Shown here in pieces: positions 49,902 through 62,409 of a stretch of 64,000 nucleotides of DNA. A program made the position numbers and the translations under genes. How positions within the stretch are numbered: the first letter of the stretch is position 1; the number at the start of each line of letters is the position of its first letter. The notes beneath the pieces were generated by a model. It worked only from the letters and a program-made list of their open reading frames with translations. It was not told the origin of the DNA and searched no databases. Origin of the DNA: Aporrectodea caliginosa (taxonomy: Eukaryota; Annelida; Clitellata; Crassiclitellata; Lumbricidae); the NCBI GenBank assembly GCA_020284085.1, contig JACEVL010006418.1, positions 397,001 through 461,000 of the forward strand. The letters are read 5' to 3'.

Positions 49902-50467
49902 GCAACTATCGGTTCAGACAGCCAGTTCTAGTAAACCAGATGGACTGAGAAGCATCCAAAGTTCTGCAGAGCCTGATCATCGGGATTGAACGACGTCCTA
50001 TATAATATGGGCAAAGCGAAGAAGTCATGGCAACAACCAGGAAAGGCAATAGACTTCCAATTCTCTCCCTCATCCATTCAACCAGTCCAAACATCAGCGG
50101 AGCAGACACAATGAATAGGAGCTACATCAATGAGAAATAAATAACCAGGATCGAGGTCATATATGGTCCATACAGAAACACATTTACATACACTTGAGTC
50201 TATAGCGTATAGAAACAGTCTCTAACTGTACTATTCAAATGATATTTACACCTAATATAGGCGTTCACATTTACATTCAAATGATAGTCACTAGTCACTC
50301 GTCGCTCAAACCATACAAAGCGCGCGCACGCAGGCACACACGCACACACACTCACTCACTACCCATACAACTATCGGTTTACACAGCCAGTTCTAGTAAA
50401 GGAGACGGACTGAGTGAGAAGCGTCCAAAGTTCTACAGGCCCTGATCGGAATGAACGACGACGTCCT
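49902..50467. repeat. Two 100-bp direct repeats about 465 bp apart
   Basis: 49902-50001 and 50367-50467 share AACTATCGGTT, ACAGCCAGTTCTAGTAAA, AAGCATCCAAAGTTCT (GCGTCC in the second) and GAACGACGTCCTA. They could be ends of an insertion or a segmental duplication. Confidence 0.7.
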
Positions 50468-51120
50468 AATGCCAACCTCTTCATATACTTTGTATCACTG
50501 TCAAAGCACTTGAAACATTTTCCAACAATTATAAGTGGATCATTAAAACATTTATATGTGTCACAAACTGTTGCTCACTTCCAATACGCACATCATGTTA
50601 ATCAAAGCTCAGGGCAGAAACCGAACAGAATAAGACGAACAGACAAACAGAAGAAACACAGAGACTGATAAAGAAACTGACCAAGAGACAGACAAGCATC
50701 CGAAGACACATACTAATGCACAGTGGCAAAAGGACAGACAGAGAGGACTGGATGATGCCGCCTTCTGCTCATGAAGTAAACTACTTAAGAGGTGGCTAGT
50801 ACCAGTTCGGTAAACTACTTAATTAAGGTCTATGTGACAATACTAAGTAGTCATTCAGCTGTAGTAGTAGTAGTTTGTTCATGGTAATCTACTCGGCAAT
50901 TCTGAAAAGTGAAGACACGGAGGTTATTCTCAGCCGAAAACAACCCTTATATTCCGATGTAGTATGCTATAGATGTGCAGATCAGAGGACATTGAAGCAA
51001 AACACTCAGCCACATTTTGCCGCTCCTGTCCAGACAAGCTACGGCAAAGAAATAAAAATCATATTAACAATGATTTAGTTCCAAACAAAGATATCCTCAA
51101 ACCTGTACAGCCAATCAAGA
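50468..51120. other. Intergenic, no gene recognised
   Basis: Nothing recognisable apart from GACAGAC-type simple sequence near 50690. Confidence 0.5.
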
Positions 51121-51260
51121 GCCTCTGTCCATCCGTCTGTCTGTCTCTCTGTATCTCTCTCTGTGTGTCTCTCTGTGTGTATCTCTCCGTCTGTCTGTCT
51201 CTGCCCGTGTATCTCTCTGTGTGTCTGTCTCTCTGTGTGTCTGTCTGTCTCTCTTACTGG
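51121..51260. repeat. CTGTCTGTCTCT-rich simple repeat
   Basis: Compound CTGT/CTCT/GTGT run. Confidence 0.9.
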
Positions 51261-51567
51261 CAGAGCCAAATTACTGAGGCGACCACTCGTCTGACCTCCG
51301 ATTAGATTTCCGTTCTAGCGAACAATCACTTATTCAATGCACTGTAGGTCAATAAGTGACTTTGCTTTAACAACAGCCAACCAAGAGCCAACCAAAGGAA
51401 TGAAAGAAACAAGTCCATTGTTTCAATGAATCTGAGACAATTAAGAGTCCTACTAACACACATAACACTATGAATACAAAGAGACTTAGACTATCCAACG
51501 GACTTGACACCATTCTCCCTTATACCTTACTGAAGACACAAAAACAGACACAGCAGCTGCAAACAAG

Positions 51568-51690
51568 TATCTGTCCGTCTGCCCATCCGCCTGCCCATCC
51601 GCCTGCCCATCCGCCTGCACATCCGCCTGCCCATCCGCCTGCCCATCCGTCTGCCCATCCGCCTGCCCATCCGCCTGCCTTTCCTTGTGT
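51568..51690. repeat. 12-bp minisatellite
   Basis: About nine copies of TGCCCATCCGCC; gives a HPPA peptide period only by composition. Confidence 0.9.
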
Positions 51691-52611
51691 TTAATACAGG
51701 GCAATTGCAGGGTCTTTCCAAGGACATTGTCAGGGCTGCCAAACAAAAGCCAACATTGAAGCCAGTTGGTGTAATGCCATTTACCAACTTTAACCATCAC
51801 CAACATTGCAACTACATTGCAGGTACAATGATACATCCACAGATAACATTCACAGAAACTGACACTTCTGTCGTGATTTTCAACTATGAAATAATAGCTG
51901 AACATCTGATACACCAATTAACTATTATCACTTTCTCAAATCCTCCTCTTCCTCCTCCTCCTCAAATCTCTGCCTCTCCACTAGGCTATGGGTTGAAGCA
52001 ACATGTCACAGAAACTGCATTCCATTTCCAAATCTGCAAACAATTGTAATGCTTGTCCCTTTCTAGTTCATTACATCGGACAATCGGTTGATCACAAATG
52101 CCACTAATTAGTAACATGCATCCAACTGTCCTATCTGCAGGGAAGGACAGACTTGCTTTTGGCCAGAATAGAATTGCCATCTTGTAACTGAATTGGAAGC
52201 TACTCAGACGGCATGCAGTACCATTCTTCAGTAGAAAACCTAAACAATCATCTGTCCCTCCTCGGCTCAAAGGAAATCAGTGTGGACACAGGAAACTCAT
52301 AATCCCCCGAAGAGGTCGTAATAAACCGAGGTAAAACAAATATTTACAATGTGTCATCCTGCTACAGCTCATTCTCTCTGGAAAATCCAACAGGAATTCC
52401 CCAATCTGGACTCCCCATGGCAGACAGGGATTCCCCCAACAGGTTCTCTGCAAAGCAGGAATTCCAAACACCGACTTCCATGTGCTAGTATGTTGCCATA
52501 CACAGCATGGACAGACTGCATGGTGATCTGTATATGTACAGCAGTGCATATAGAGATCACCATTTCTTTGGTAAATTGTAATATGGTTAAATTCGTCCAA
52601 AGTATGAAATG
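51691..52611. other. Intergenic, no gene recognised
   Basis: Unique sequence between the 12-bp and 45-bp arrays. An internal near-duplicate of TATGTACAGCAGTGCATATA-type words occurs around 52530-52550. Confidence 0.45.
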
Positions 52612-53380
52612 ACTCACTGAACAACCCGCTCTGATGCATGAACAGGTCATTCCGTTCATCACTGAACAACCTCTGATGCATGAACAGGTCATTCCGTTCA
52701 TCACTGAACAACCCGCTCTGATGCATGAACAGGTCATTCCGTTCATCACTGAACAACCCGCTCTGATGCATGAACAGGTCATTCCGTTCATCACTGAACA
52801 ACCCGCTCTGATGCATGAACAGGTCATTCCGTTCATCACTGAACAACCCGCTCTGATGCATGAACAGGTCATTCCGTTCATCACTGAACAACCCGCTCTG
52901 ATGCATGAACAGGTCATTCCGTTCATCACTGAACAACCCGCTCTGATGCATGAACAGGTCATTCCGTTCATCACTGAACAACCCGCTCTGATGCATGAAC
53001 AGGTCATTCCGTTCATCACTGAACAACCCGCTCTGATGCATGAACAGGTCATTCCGTTCATCACTGAACAACCCGCTCTGATGCATGAACAGGTCATTCC
53101 GTTCATCACTGAACAACCCGCTCTGATGCATGAACAGGTCATTCCGTTCATCACTGAACAACCCGCTCTGATGCATGAACAGGTCATTCCGTTCATCACT
53201 GAACAACCCGCTCTGATGCATGAACAGGTCATTCCGTTCATCACTGAACAACCCGCTCTGATGCATGAACAGGTCATTCCGTTCATCACTGAACAACCCG
53301 CTCTGATGTATGAACAGGTCATTCCGTTCATCACTGAACAACCCGCTCTGATGTATGAACAGGTCATTCCGTTCATCAGC
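52612..53380. repeat. 45-bp minisatellite, about 17 near-identical copies
   Basis: Unit GAACAACCCGCTCTGATGCA + TGAACAGGTCATTCCGTTCA + TCACT. Only one unit (near 52665) is shorter, by 3 bp, and two units near 53310-53360 carry GTATG for GCATG. Three frames stay open: one plus (15-residue period MHEQVIPFITEQPAL) and two minus (MHQSGLFSDERNDLF, CIRAGCSVMNGMTCS). Probably a young array, not a gene. Confidence 0.95.
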
Positions 53381-54376
53381 AGCCTTCAGCAGGTCTTCTT
53401 AGAAACCGATCTGATATTCAGAAGATATTGCCTCAGTGACCACAGCTCTTCGAAAGAATTAGGGCACCAAGTAAAAATGCTGCACATAAGGATTAAACCA
53501 AATTACGATTGGGACTTCTTAACTGCCTATCCAAGCCCTTAATTGGTCTTCTGCTCCTTATGAAAGCCACCATAATTACGTGAGAAAATCAGGCAGAAAC
53601 CTTCCTAGGTTCATAAAACGGCAGAGAACAATTTAACCTTCCAACCTTCCACTCAGGCTTTGCTTCGTGACCCTTACAGACAGTTCTTTGTTGACTAGCT
53701 GTCAGCAAAGAACTGAAGAGGAGACTGAACAGCTTTTGCATAACTGAGTTTGTTGACTGAAATTTCAGGCCAGACATCGTCATCAACATCATTATCATAG
53801 CTGGTCAGGCATCGTCTCTCAACGCAAAAGCTCAGTTTCGTGTCTACCGCATTTACGTCTCAGTCACAACACGTTAGCACAACCAGACGGGAGTGGGGGG
53901 GGAGGACAGACAAGGCCACAGACAATGCGATCAATCGTTCCTCCTAAACTTAGCCAAATCCCCATCTGAACAAGAATCCTCATGCATTATACTGTGGTAC
54001 TCATGACACAGAAGAAATCTCCTATCATTTCAATGACACCATTAATACAGACACCTGTCTGATTTTTTTTGTTTGAATTTGATTTCATTATTTAACATAT
54101 TTCTATTGTAACTGGTTGCGGTCTGTCAACCTGTCAGATAATAAAACAAATATCTATCTAACCAGCCATACTTCTCACGTCACTTGGATTCTGCTTCCAA
54201 TTAAATCTGTCTTGCAATAAGGGGGACAAGTCGCCAGCACAAATTTAATTTCAATCACTTAATAAAAACAGATAACAATAAAGCTTCACCTACATATTCA
54301 ACCACATACAATCTTTTGACTGTTCAATGCTTTACAAACGAGCTGCATTGGTTTCCAAAACACCTTTAGTACACGC
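53381..54376. other. Intergenic, no gene recognised
   Basis: Nothing recognisable. Confidence 0.45.
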
Positions 54377-54379
54377 TCA

Positions 54380-55622
54380 GGCCAAAAAAAAATAATGGTG
54401 TGTTTCCGGTAACAGAGTTAAAAAAAAACTGGGTAGGTAGGTAGGAAAATAATTTTATTTTGGTAAAATAATTTTATGCAGTGATTTCCCAAAATTACGC
54501 CACTGCCCATTTATGCACAGCGGTACATGCTGTACCAAAGTATATATTTTCTATGCGAGTATTAAAAATGCCTTTTTGCAGAATGTACCTACAAACTGCT
54601 GTAGAAAACAATCTTATTTATTTCATTTTTGCTGACATCGTTTTTCTTGCAAGGTGAAATGGAAGGGGCAGGGGTGGGGAATGAATTATGGATTATGTAC
54701 ATTAAACGTGTAGCAGATAACGGCTCTTTAGGAAATATGCATGGGTGGTAACGTGAGAAAATCGCTGACTTTTCAGTGTCTGTTATCTCCTCAACATCAT
54801 ACATGTGTGTAAATTGTCCATGGGAAACATTGAGCCCAATTATTGTTATAATATTATTAACACTGCATAGAAAGAAATATGGTTCCTAACGTCGTCTGCG
54901 AAGGAGACTGCTTGCTACGAAGATTGGATGCTATGAAGACTGGTTGTTAAGGAGACTAGTTGCTAATGAAGGCAGTTGCTAAGCAGGACAGTTTCTAAGG
55001 ATAACTGTTGCTAAGGAAGGCGGTTGCTAAAGGGGCCAAGTCTGACTTTGAAACTGGTTGCTAATGAGGCTGACATAGAGGCTGCTTGCTACAAAGCTTG
55101 GTTGCTAAGAAGGCTGTTTGCTATGAAGGCTGTTTGCTATGAAAGTAGAATGCTACGGAGGTTGTTAAGTAGGCTGATTGCTATTAGGAGGCTTTACTTT
55201 TATAATGGCACGTATGATAATAGGTATTTCTGATACAATGAATATGGCGGTCAGATTTGTGAAATAACCCTGTCAAATTACCATGAGAAAATCCACCACT
55301 TTCGGGTCTATTACCTCCCTCTCCCAAACTCCACACTTTAGCCCTTTTATTGCTGTAATTTACGGCACCATTCTTTCCATTGAAAGACCGCTAGTTTCCG
55401 AACGTCTCTGCTTCAGTGAATGCACCTATAATGTCGCGATTCTGCATCACCGGCATGCAAAGGCTTAATGTATGTGAAGTAGGAAAAAAAAATTTTTTTC
55501 GGAAAAAAATTTTTTTTAAAAATTTTCCGTAAAAAAAAAATTAAAAAAAAAAATTTTCCGAGTCGCGGCAAAAAAATGAGTCGGTCGGGTTACCGGAAAC
55601 ACACCATTATTTTGTTTTGGCC
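54380..55622. mobile_element. PIF/Harbinger-like non-autonomous element, copy 2
   Basis: 1243 bp, nearly identical along its length to 35068-36307, in the same orientation. Same GGCCAAAA terminal inverted repeats, flanked by TCA on both sides (54377-54379, 55623-55625). It differs by small indels in homopolymers and by loss of a short stretch near 54705. Confidence 0.85.
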
Positions 55623-55625
55623 TCA

Positions 55626-57833
55626 TCATTACAGGGTTAAACGCTGATTTCAAATCTAATAAATTCTCTGTCTTCAGAATCTAATAGATGAAGCCAAATT
55701 AGTCGAACGTTCTCCACCAGAATCATGACATCATCCATCAGAAACATAGATCAACAGACTCTCTACAAATCTTACAATGCAATCAGTTCATCTGCTTCAG
55801 ATCATACAATGTCAGAATTCAGGCAAAATCTGTCTAATAAATACACAATCTGACAATCATTTTGAAAATTCGATTCTAAGCAGATTGGACAGAGCTGCGA
55901 GAATTCATGCCTACAGTGCCATTACAATGAGTGTTTCGTGACACGCTCACAATAATTAAGAAACATGGACATACCTCATAATACCTGTCCTTTTCTACAG
56001 ACATTCATAAGAAAGTACCTGATGGAAGCGAAGTGGGAGATTTCGTTACAACTGCCTTGGAGTTCTTCAACTTGGTCTGTTCCTGATCGTCAAACCCATC
56101 AACGCATCATAGACTTCATAGTGTACCTAGCAGTCGAAAAAACAACAACAGCTCAGCAGTCATTGGAGTCCGAGCGAACTGGTTGGTTGACGGAGAACAA
56201 GTGAATGTAAATATGACGTAAGCTTACTCATGTAATTTCTATCGTAAGCTCAAGATTTCTTTAATGCCAGAAGAAACCCAAGTCATGGGATGCAGCCTAT
56301 TCACAGCACTTCATGAGAACAAATCAGTAGGTCTGTAAGGTCCAGTTCACTTCCAGGCCTAACGATCAGGCATTTTATTATGGTTAGAACTGTAGCAGAA
56401 ATAGTAACAATGAGAATAATCAGGATAAGATTTGTTAAGTGGAATGTTTTCAGTTTTGAATATAAACATGTGCAGATTACAAGACGTCAGTTGACAGTGC
56501 CCCAAGAATTATAAGGTTTTACATCCACTTTTTTTAAAAATCAACCTAATGCTATACCCATTATCAGGATGATATGGGCTATGTCCCGAATAGTCAAGCT
56601 TAACTGAAGACGCTTTCTTAAACTCTATCTGTGAGGATAATATCTAGGGAACAACCGGAAATCGCTTCGGCCATTTGCCCCGGCCGGATATCGGGTTTTT
56701 CGGAACTATTCGCCTCGGCAAATAATACCCACGCAAATACCTACAATTGTGATATGATGAATGATGATAGTATTAATATTTATTATTTAATAATTATTAG
56801 TTATTACCATGTAGTACATGTACCATTACTTCAGTTTATTTCTTCTAGTCCACTTCTAGAGCTTGAACATTCTATCTTTTTAGTTAAATTAATTTTATTT
56901 CCATTTTTATTTGAGTTTTGTAACTTTTGTTTCGACTTGAAGCTTTCAATATTTTTTTATTGACAAAAAGTCACAAAATACACTAATAGAGACTTACAGT
57001 CGCTGTCTCTATCATGATATGGTTCGCTATGTCCCAAATAGTGAAGCTTAACTGAAGACGCTTTCTTAAACTCTATCTGTGAGGATAATATCGCTCTATG
57101 TCCATAAATTTGGACAGTGTCTCGAAGCTACAGAGGTACAAGTCCAGTCATCCAACAGAATGGATAATTTTGTATCACATGCATGTTCGATAAAACCGCA
57201 ATCGAGTGACGTTTTGAAAACAATTATACGGTGTTATGTCCATAGCCAATACCAGTGAGAGATCTGAATAAGTGACTTGGACTTGTAACCTACAGCACTC
57301 ACGCTGTCTGCAATCAGTAATGTTATACAGCTCTACGTCCAAAAATAGTCACCACTGCTTATAGCAAAATTACTCAGTCGGCTTACATTATGACCGAAAT
57401 ACACATATAACCATACTAGAAGAAAACAGTGTTAACCAAACATTTTAATTTAATTACCATCAATAAAACAGCAGAAATCATATTCGTCAGCAAATCTAAA
57501 AAATCGTTTTTCTCGGTTTCGCAAAATGTGGACACAGAACAGTTCAGTTCTAGGGGCACGACTTGCTAATTTTCATTTAGGATGACATAACCCATTCAAT
57601 TTATCTCTTAATGTCATCTAACCACATGTATGGATAAATAAAACAACATGCACTTAACACAATCTGTACATCGCTGAAATTAAGTCATATTAACACCTGC
57701 CCTAAAAAAATTTCAAACGAAAAAAATCTACCATCATAAATCCAGATTAAATTTTACCGATTGACCCAGAATTTAAATGGCTCCCAAACTTAACTTTAAA
57801 AGACTGCCCCTGATTTTAATTTTGTAAATAATA
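55626..57833. other. Intergenic, no gene recognised
   Basis: AT-rich. Holds the direct repeats at 56571 and 57015 (separate entry). A frame from 55965 to 56204 resembles nothing known. Confidence 0.45.
56571..57092. repeat. Two 75-bp direct repeats about 440 bp apart
   Basis: 56571-56645 and 57015-57092 share AAGCTTAACTGAAGACGCTT and TCTTAAACTCTATCTGTGAG and the next ten bases, with few changes. The second continues CGCTCTATGTCC. They could be ends of one inserted element. Confidence 0.75.
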
Positions 57834-57841
57834 CATTATTC

Positions 57842-58123
57842 GGGGTCAGCCCGAATCCCCGAAACCCGAATCCCCGAAAACGCTGAAAAACAGACAAAAG
57901 CCCGATTTCCGGAAAGCAGTTTTCTAGAAAGCGGCCGAGCTATTCAAAGTTAAATTGTAAACATAACAAAGACCTAGCGTTACCTTGATGTATACGATAT
58001 ACTGCCTATTCAAATATGTATTTGTTGATGATATTCATTCGGGTCTGACTTAGAAAATCAATTTCGGGGATCCGGCCGAAATTTCTTTCGGGGATTCGGG
58101 TTTCGGGGATTCGGCCCGCACCC
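57842..58123. mobile_element. MITE with 8-bp target duplication
   Basis: 282 bp. Ends GGGGTCAGCCCGAATCCCCG and, from the right, GGGTGCGGGCCGAATCCCCG, each followed by AAACCCGAATCCCCGAAA. Flanked by CATTATTC (57834-57841, 58124-58131). No coding frame. Confidence 0.82.
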
Positions 58124-58539
58124 CATTATTCTTAACAGGTTAAGTCCTGACTTCAATTACATCAGATTTCACAGAAAAACAGCCACAGAAACATCGCAGT
58201 TGACTGATCCTCCCTTTATACATTTTCCCATCAGAAGACATATATTCTGAATGACATTTCGTCTCTGCATACCATGAAGTGGAGGCAAAAGGTGAAGTAA
58301 GAGCAACGATGGACCGACCACCCAAGTGAAGACAGGCACAGTGTACGTACTAATCATATGCGTCCATCTATTAAATGCCGCAATCCACCAAACTCACTAC
58401 ACAGGCAAATTCACTTTCCATTCTAAAAACAAAACGTTTCCAAATAGCAAAACATTTCGTCCTACCCCGAGAACCATTATGTTGCGTTAATCTGTGTGAA
58501 ATCTGAAGATTTTTATCATCGGCAAATATTCAACGGAAC

Positions 58540-58688
58540 CGGTGCGACCACTCACCATTTTTTGAAATCCCAAGCTCTTGCCACAAAACTCCCAAGTTTT
58601 TTTGGCCAAAAGTGTAGCAAAAAAGATTGCTATATAAAATCCCCAGATCCCAAGTCGACCCACAAAATCCCAAGGAGTGGTCACACTG
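58540..58688. mobile_element. Short hAT-like MITE
   Basis: 149 bp. Ends CGGTGCGACCACTC and, from the right, CAGTGTGACCACTC. Flanked by AACGGAAC (58532-58539, 58689-58696). The interior has repeated AAATCCCAAG words. Confidence 0.82.
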
Positions 58689-58952
58689 AACGGAACCCCT
58701 CTCAATGGGCGATTGACGTCATAGCCCAGACAAAAATTCAATAGAAGAAATAAATTTCATAATAGGCTATAAAATTATAATTGACTTTGTAAACGTACAC
58801 CGCCCGTTTGATTCGGTGCAAAGCCATTTAGCGTCATCGTGTATGGATCGTGCGAGCACGAGTTTCAAATCTCTTAAATAAGCAAGTTCAGGTAGCCTAT
58901 AATAGCCTATACGTATGAAACGTGATAGTGAAAGGCACTGCTTATCCACAAT

Positions 58953-61113
58953 GTAAGTAAGTAAGTAAGTAAGTATATTCTTTATTAACCAATTGCTAAT
59001 CGCACTTTGGTGTACAGACATCTTATAAATGCAGTTTAAAAAAAGTATAAAGTATCCTGACAATAAACGTTTTTCGCATTAAGTAAATTAGTGTCAATAT
59101 CCCTTAATAAATCAACAGCACCTTGGTGCACAATCATTATAGTCCCGCATATATCTAAGAAGTCAACCAATGTTGATCAGACCTTATATATCATCCTAGT
59201 GATGAAATTTTTACGCATCAAATTATCTGCGGGAGGAATGATACGGTCATGAGCCCGGGGGCGGAGGGAATACTTAGAAGTTTTAATTGGGGAAGCAAGT
59301 CATGTAAAACATGCCCATTATCCACCAGGATCGATGAAAAAAGGCGGGAATCAGCCTTTGTGCATAGTTGCTCAAAAGACAGGGAATCTCTAGGAAGATA
59401 CTGATAGCGGATCAAGCGACGCATCAAGACTTCAAACCTGTCTTTGTCACGTTGTCCCACGAAACCCCACCAGGCGGGTGAGGCATACAGCATTCTTGCC
59501 AAGGTAGTTGCTCGCACAACGTCATAAAGATGTAGACCACGCAGGCCATGGGCGACCAAAGTTCTCAAAGCGTAAAAGGATTGACGGGCCTGACAGCAAA
59601 GTCGTTGAACATGATTATTAAATCTTAAGTCATCAGAAATGGTTACTCCCAAAATCACCATACTGGTAACCCTAGCTAGACCTGTGGTGGGTCCAGGGGC
59701 AGTAAGGTAACCAAGGCCCACCCTCGGACGGTGAATTATCATTTCACTGGTTTTCTTTTGGTTCAGCTTCAGGTTACAGTCAACAGCCCATCGGGAGATA
59801 TGGTCCAATTCTAAAGTCACAGAAGCACTATTTGAGGAAGGGATCAAAAGGTAGCAGTCATCTGCATATTTGAGGAGCCTGTTTGCAGGGTTGGCTGCGT
59901 TAAGACTGGTTATTGCAGTGATAAAGTTCATAGGTCCAAAGCCCGATCCCTGGACCATACTGGCATTTATTTCAATGTAAGTTGATATTTCACCTAAGAA
60001 TTTCGTACAATGCTGGCGACCATTAAGGAAAGCAATGATCCAGTTATAGACATTGTCTGGAATTGGCAATTTCGCTAGTATGCTAGCCAGGTGTGTATGC
60101 CTGACAGTGTCAAAAGCTTTGGAAAAATCTAATGCTATCAAATGGACGTAATCGTTGGAATTAAGCATCTCTAATGTATTATGGATAATCGAGATAAGGG
60201 CAGCCGTGGTGGATCCAGTTGGTCGGAAGGCGTACTGATCAGAATATATGCGGTTTTGCAGGGGGTCAGTCAGGAATGGGTAAAAGAACCTGTGCACAAT
60301 CTGCTTTTCAAGTATCCGGCATAGAATAGGTGTGATGGATATTGGCCGGAAATCTGCTTCAGAGGAGGGTTTAGGAACTTTGGGGACAGGAGTAATCATG
60401 CTTTTTTCCACTGCGGTGGGACATAAGCGAACTGAATGGACTGATTGAGGAGATAGGTAATCGGCGCTGTTAATCCTATGGCTGCTCCTTTCAGAAACCA
60501 CGAAACAATCCCGTCAGGGCCTGCTGCCGTATGTCCTATGGTATCCAACACCTTGAATATTGTATATTCCTCAAAGGTCGGTTCAGTTGTGTCAATAGTT
60601 GTTAGTTTGTATGGTGGAGAAGAATAATCCTGATCTTTGGAAATGTTTCCGTAGTGTTGGTTGAGAGAGTCGGCGGTAATGCTACTATGTGAAGAAATTT
60701 CTTCCCGGTTATCACCTCGCAGTTTGTTCACACAACTCCATAACTCACGAGAGCCCCGCTTGATTTTGTCGAACATTAAAGTGTTTCTACGCGTAATGAG
60801 GTTATTTATCCTCTCCGAGAGGGCAGAAGCAGCCTCTGAGCGCCCCTGTTTAAACAGTTTGTTTCTCCTTCTCAGTAGATGTTTGATGACCGGTGTCATG
60901 AAGTAAGGATCTTTACTCTTTAATGTAATGCTTTTGACTGGAAAAAATGTATCATAGACTGCTGAAATGAAGGTATAAAATGCGTCAAAAGCGAGTTCTG
61001 GGTTTGTGCACTCAGTGATGAAGTCCCATTGAAGGTCCAACAGGTATGCTTGTAGTGATGCAAATTGTCCAGGTGTGCGAAGACGAAATTGGCTGATTTT
61101 TCTCCCGTTGTTA
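58953..61113 (-). mobile_element. 5'-truncated non-LTR retrotransposon (CR1/jockey-like LINE), frameshifted
   Basis: The minus strand encodes a reverse transcriptase in two overlapping frames (61040-60396 and 60501-59218). Upstream linker QFRLRTPGQFASLQAYLLD; RT motifs AAGPDGIVSWFLKG, DFRPISI, LIALDFSKAFDTV (motif A Asp), MVQGSGFGPMNF (motif B), LLKYADDCYLL (motif C, YADD), LKLNQKKTSEMIIHRPR; C-terminal region ARMLYASPAWWGF. One frameshift lies in an A-run near 60402 and a second near 59280, after which LRPRAHDRIIPP follows in another frame. The endonuclease domain is missing. The 3' end is a (TTAC)n tail (plus-strand GTAA, 58953-58973). The element is not intact. Confidence 0.9.
59218..61113 (-). 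pseudogene. Reverse transcriptase ORF remnant
   Basis: Coding part of the LINE above. Catalytic Asp and YADD residues are present, but the frame is broken at about 60402 and 59280 and the N-terminal endonuclease is absent. The breaks could be decay or, since both lie in A-runs, sequencing errors. Confidence 0.82.
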
Positions 61114-62090
61114 TGTTGACTTCACAAAAGTAGACTATTCTAAATTATGACTGAAGGCAAAAATTCGTTAAAAATTGTCACCATAGTGTTCGCTATGGGA
61201 GAGTTTTAACTTTTAATCAATCATTATTAATGTTCGTTAAATAAATATATATATTGTGACGGTTATATATATATATAGACACTGATAAAAATAATAAGGT
61301 CCTATATTGGATGTTTAAAGATTAGCCTAGATTAATGCAATGTTTTGATAACATTAAAACTATAGGCATGTTATACATATTGGACCATTAGGCCTAGTAT
61401 TATAATTGAGGGAAGAGAAGCAGTATATTTTTATATTCCTATTTATATTCCTATTTTTTAATGTATTAATTTGTCCCAAAACTATTAGGACTCTTTTGTA
61501 TCCGCTGATGAATACTGCAGAAAATATATACGTTGCATCTGCACAGAGGAATTGTGAGCAGGAATTCCGATAGTCACGGATAGCGTACACGTACCGTACG
61601 TACGTCCGGAACTCCAAAATATTGAAGCTGGGCGCAGAAAAATAAAGGTGTTGCGTCCATGGAGGTGCAAAAAAGTTGTTTTTGTTTAGTTTTGTTTTTT
61701 AATGTCTTTTGTTTTTTAAGATTTTCCTATTTCGGAAAATCATAAAACTCATTAAAATGGCATGAATAGCGTAAGAGCTCCAACTCAGTCTAATTCAGTT
61801 ACGATTTCTGATTGATGAACACAAAATTGTTGATATAGTTAATTTAATCAAAATTATTTAAAGTTATAGCCTATATAGGGGCCTATAGTTCTTGGTTTCG
61901 GGCTTTAATTAATCAAATGTATAGATGAAATTAACTACAACAGTAGAACCATAGAACGTTAATATAATGTAACGAAATTAACAAAGACGATCATACAACC
62001 GGTGCCAAGAGAGTTGGAGAGACGACAATTTGAAATTTACACGACATCCCGTTACAAATGGCGCTCGAGTCCCACGGCAGCGCGTCCATA
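61114..62090. other. Intergenic, no gene recognised
   Basis: AT-rich with a short TATATATATA run near 61268. Confidence 0.45.
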
Positions 62091-62409
62091 CAGTGCTTCC
62101 CAAAGTGGTGGTCCGCGGACCGGTACCGGTCCGCGAGCCCTCAGCTGCCGGTCCGCAGAATGAGTCAAGAAACTGGTCAATTTGTCTCGGAATCAGGAAA
62201 TGACTATTTTAATTTTTTTAAGTCATAAAAACACTTTTTAGGCTAGCAGTTAAAGGGCAATAGAGTCGTAGAATTGGCTAAGTATGCATTTAAATCAATT
62301 TTAATACATATTTGAGGAATCTATTTTAGGTGACACTGAAAAGTTAATTCTGCCGGTCCGTGACACTGAAAAGTTTGGGAAGTACTGCTGAAAAGTTTGG
62401 GAAGTACTG
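62091..62409. mobile_element. hAT-like MITE (CAGTGCTTCCCAAA ends)
   Basis: Left end CAGTGCTTCCCAAAGTGG; right end reads CAGTACTTCCCAAACTTTTC inward and is duplicated (about 62368-62387 and 62390-62409). A GC-rich palindromic core, TCCGCGGACCGGTACCGGTC, lies near the left end. No clean target duplication. Confidence 0.65.

Noticed and set aside
52612..53380. CRISPR-like look of regular arrays (also 22846, 28190, 48900)
   Set aside because: Units are directly adjacent with no unique spacers, and the DNA is from an animal with introns.
52277..53542. 302-354-codon frames on both strands
   Set aside because: 45-bp period keeps frames open. No domain is recognised in the non-repeat tails.
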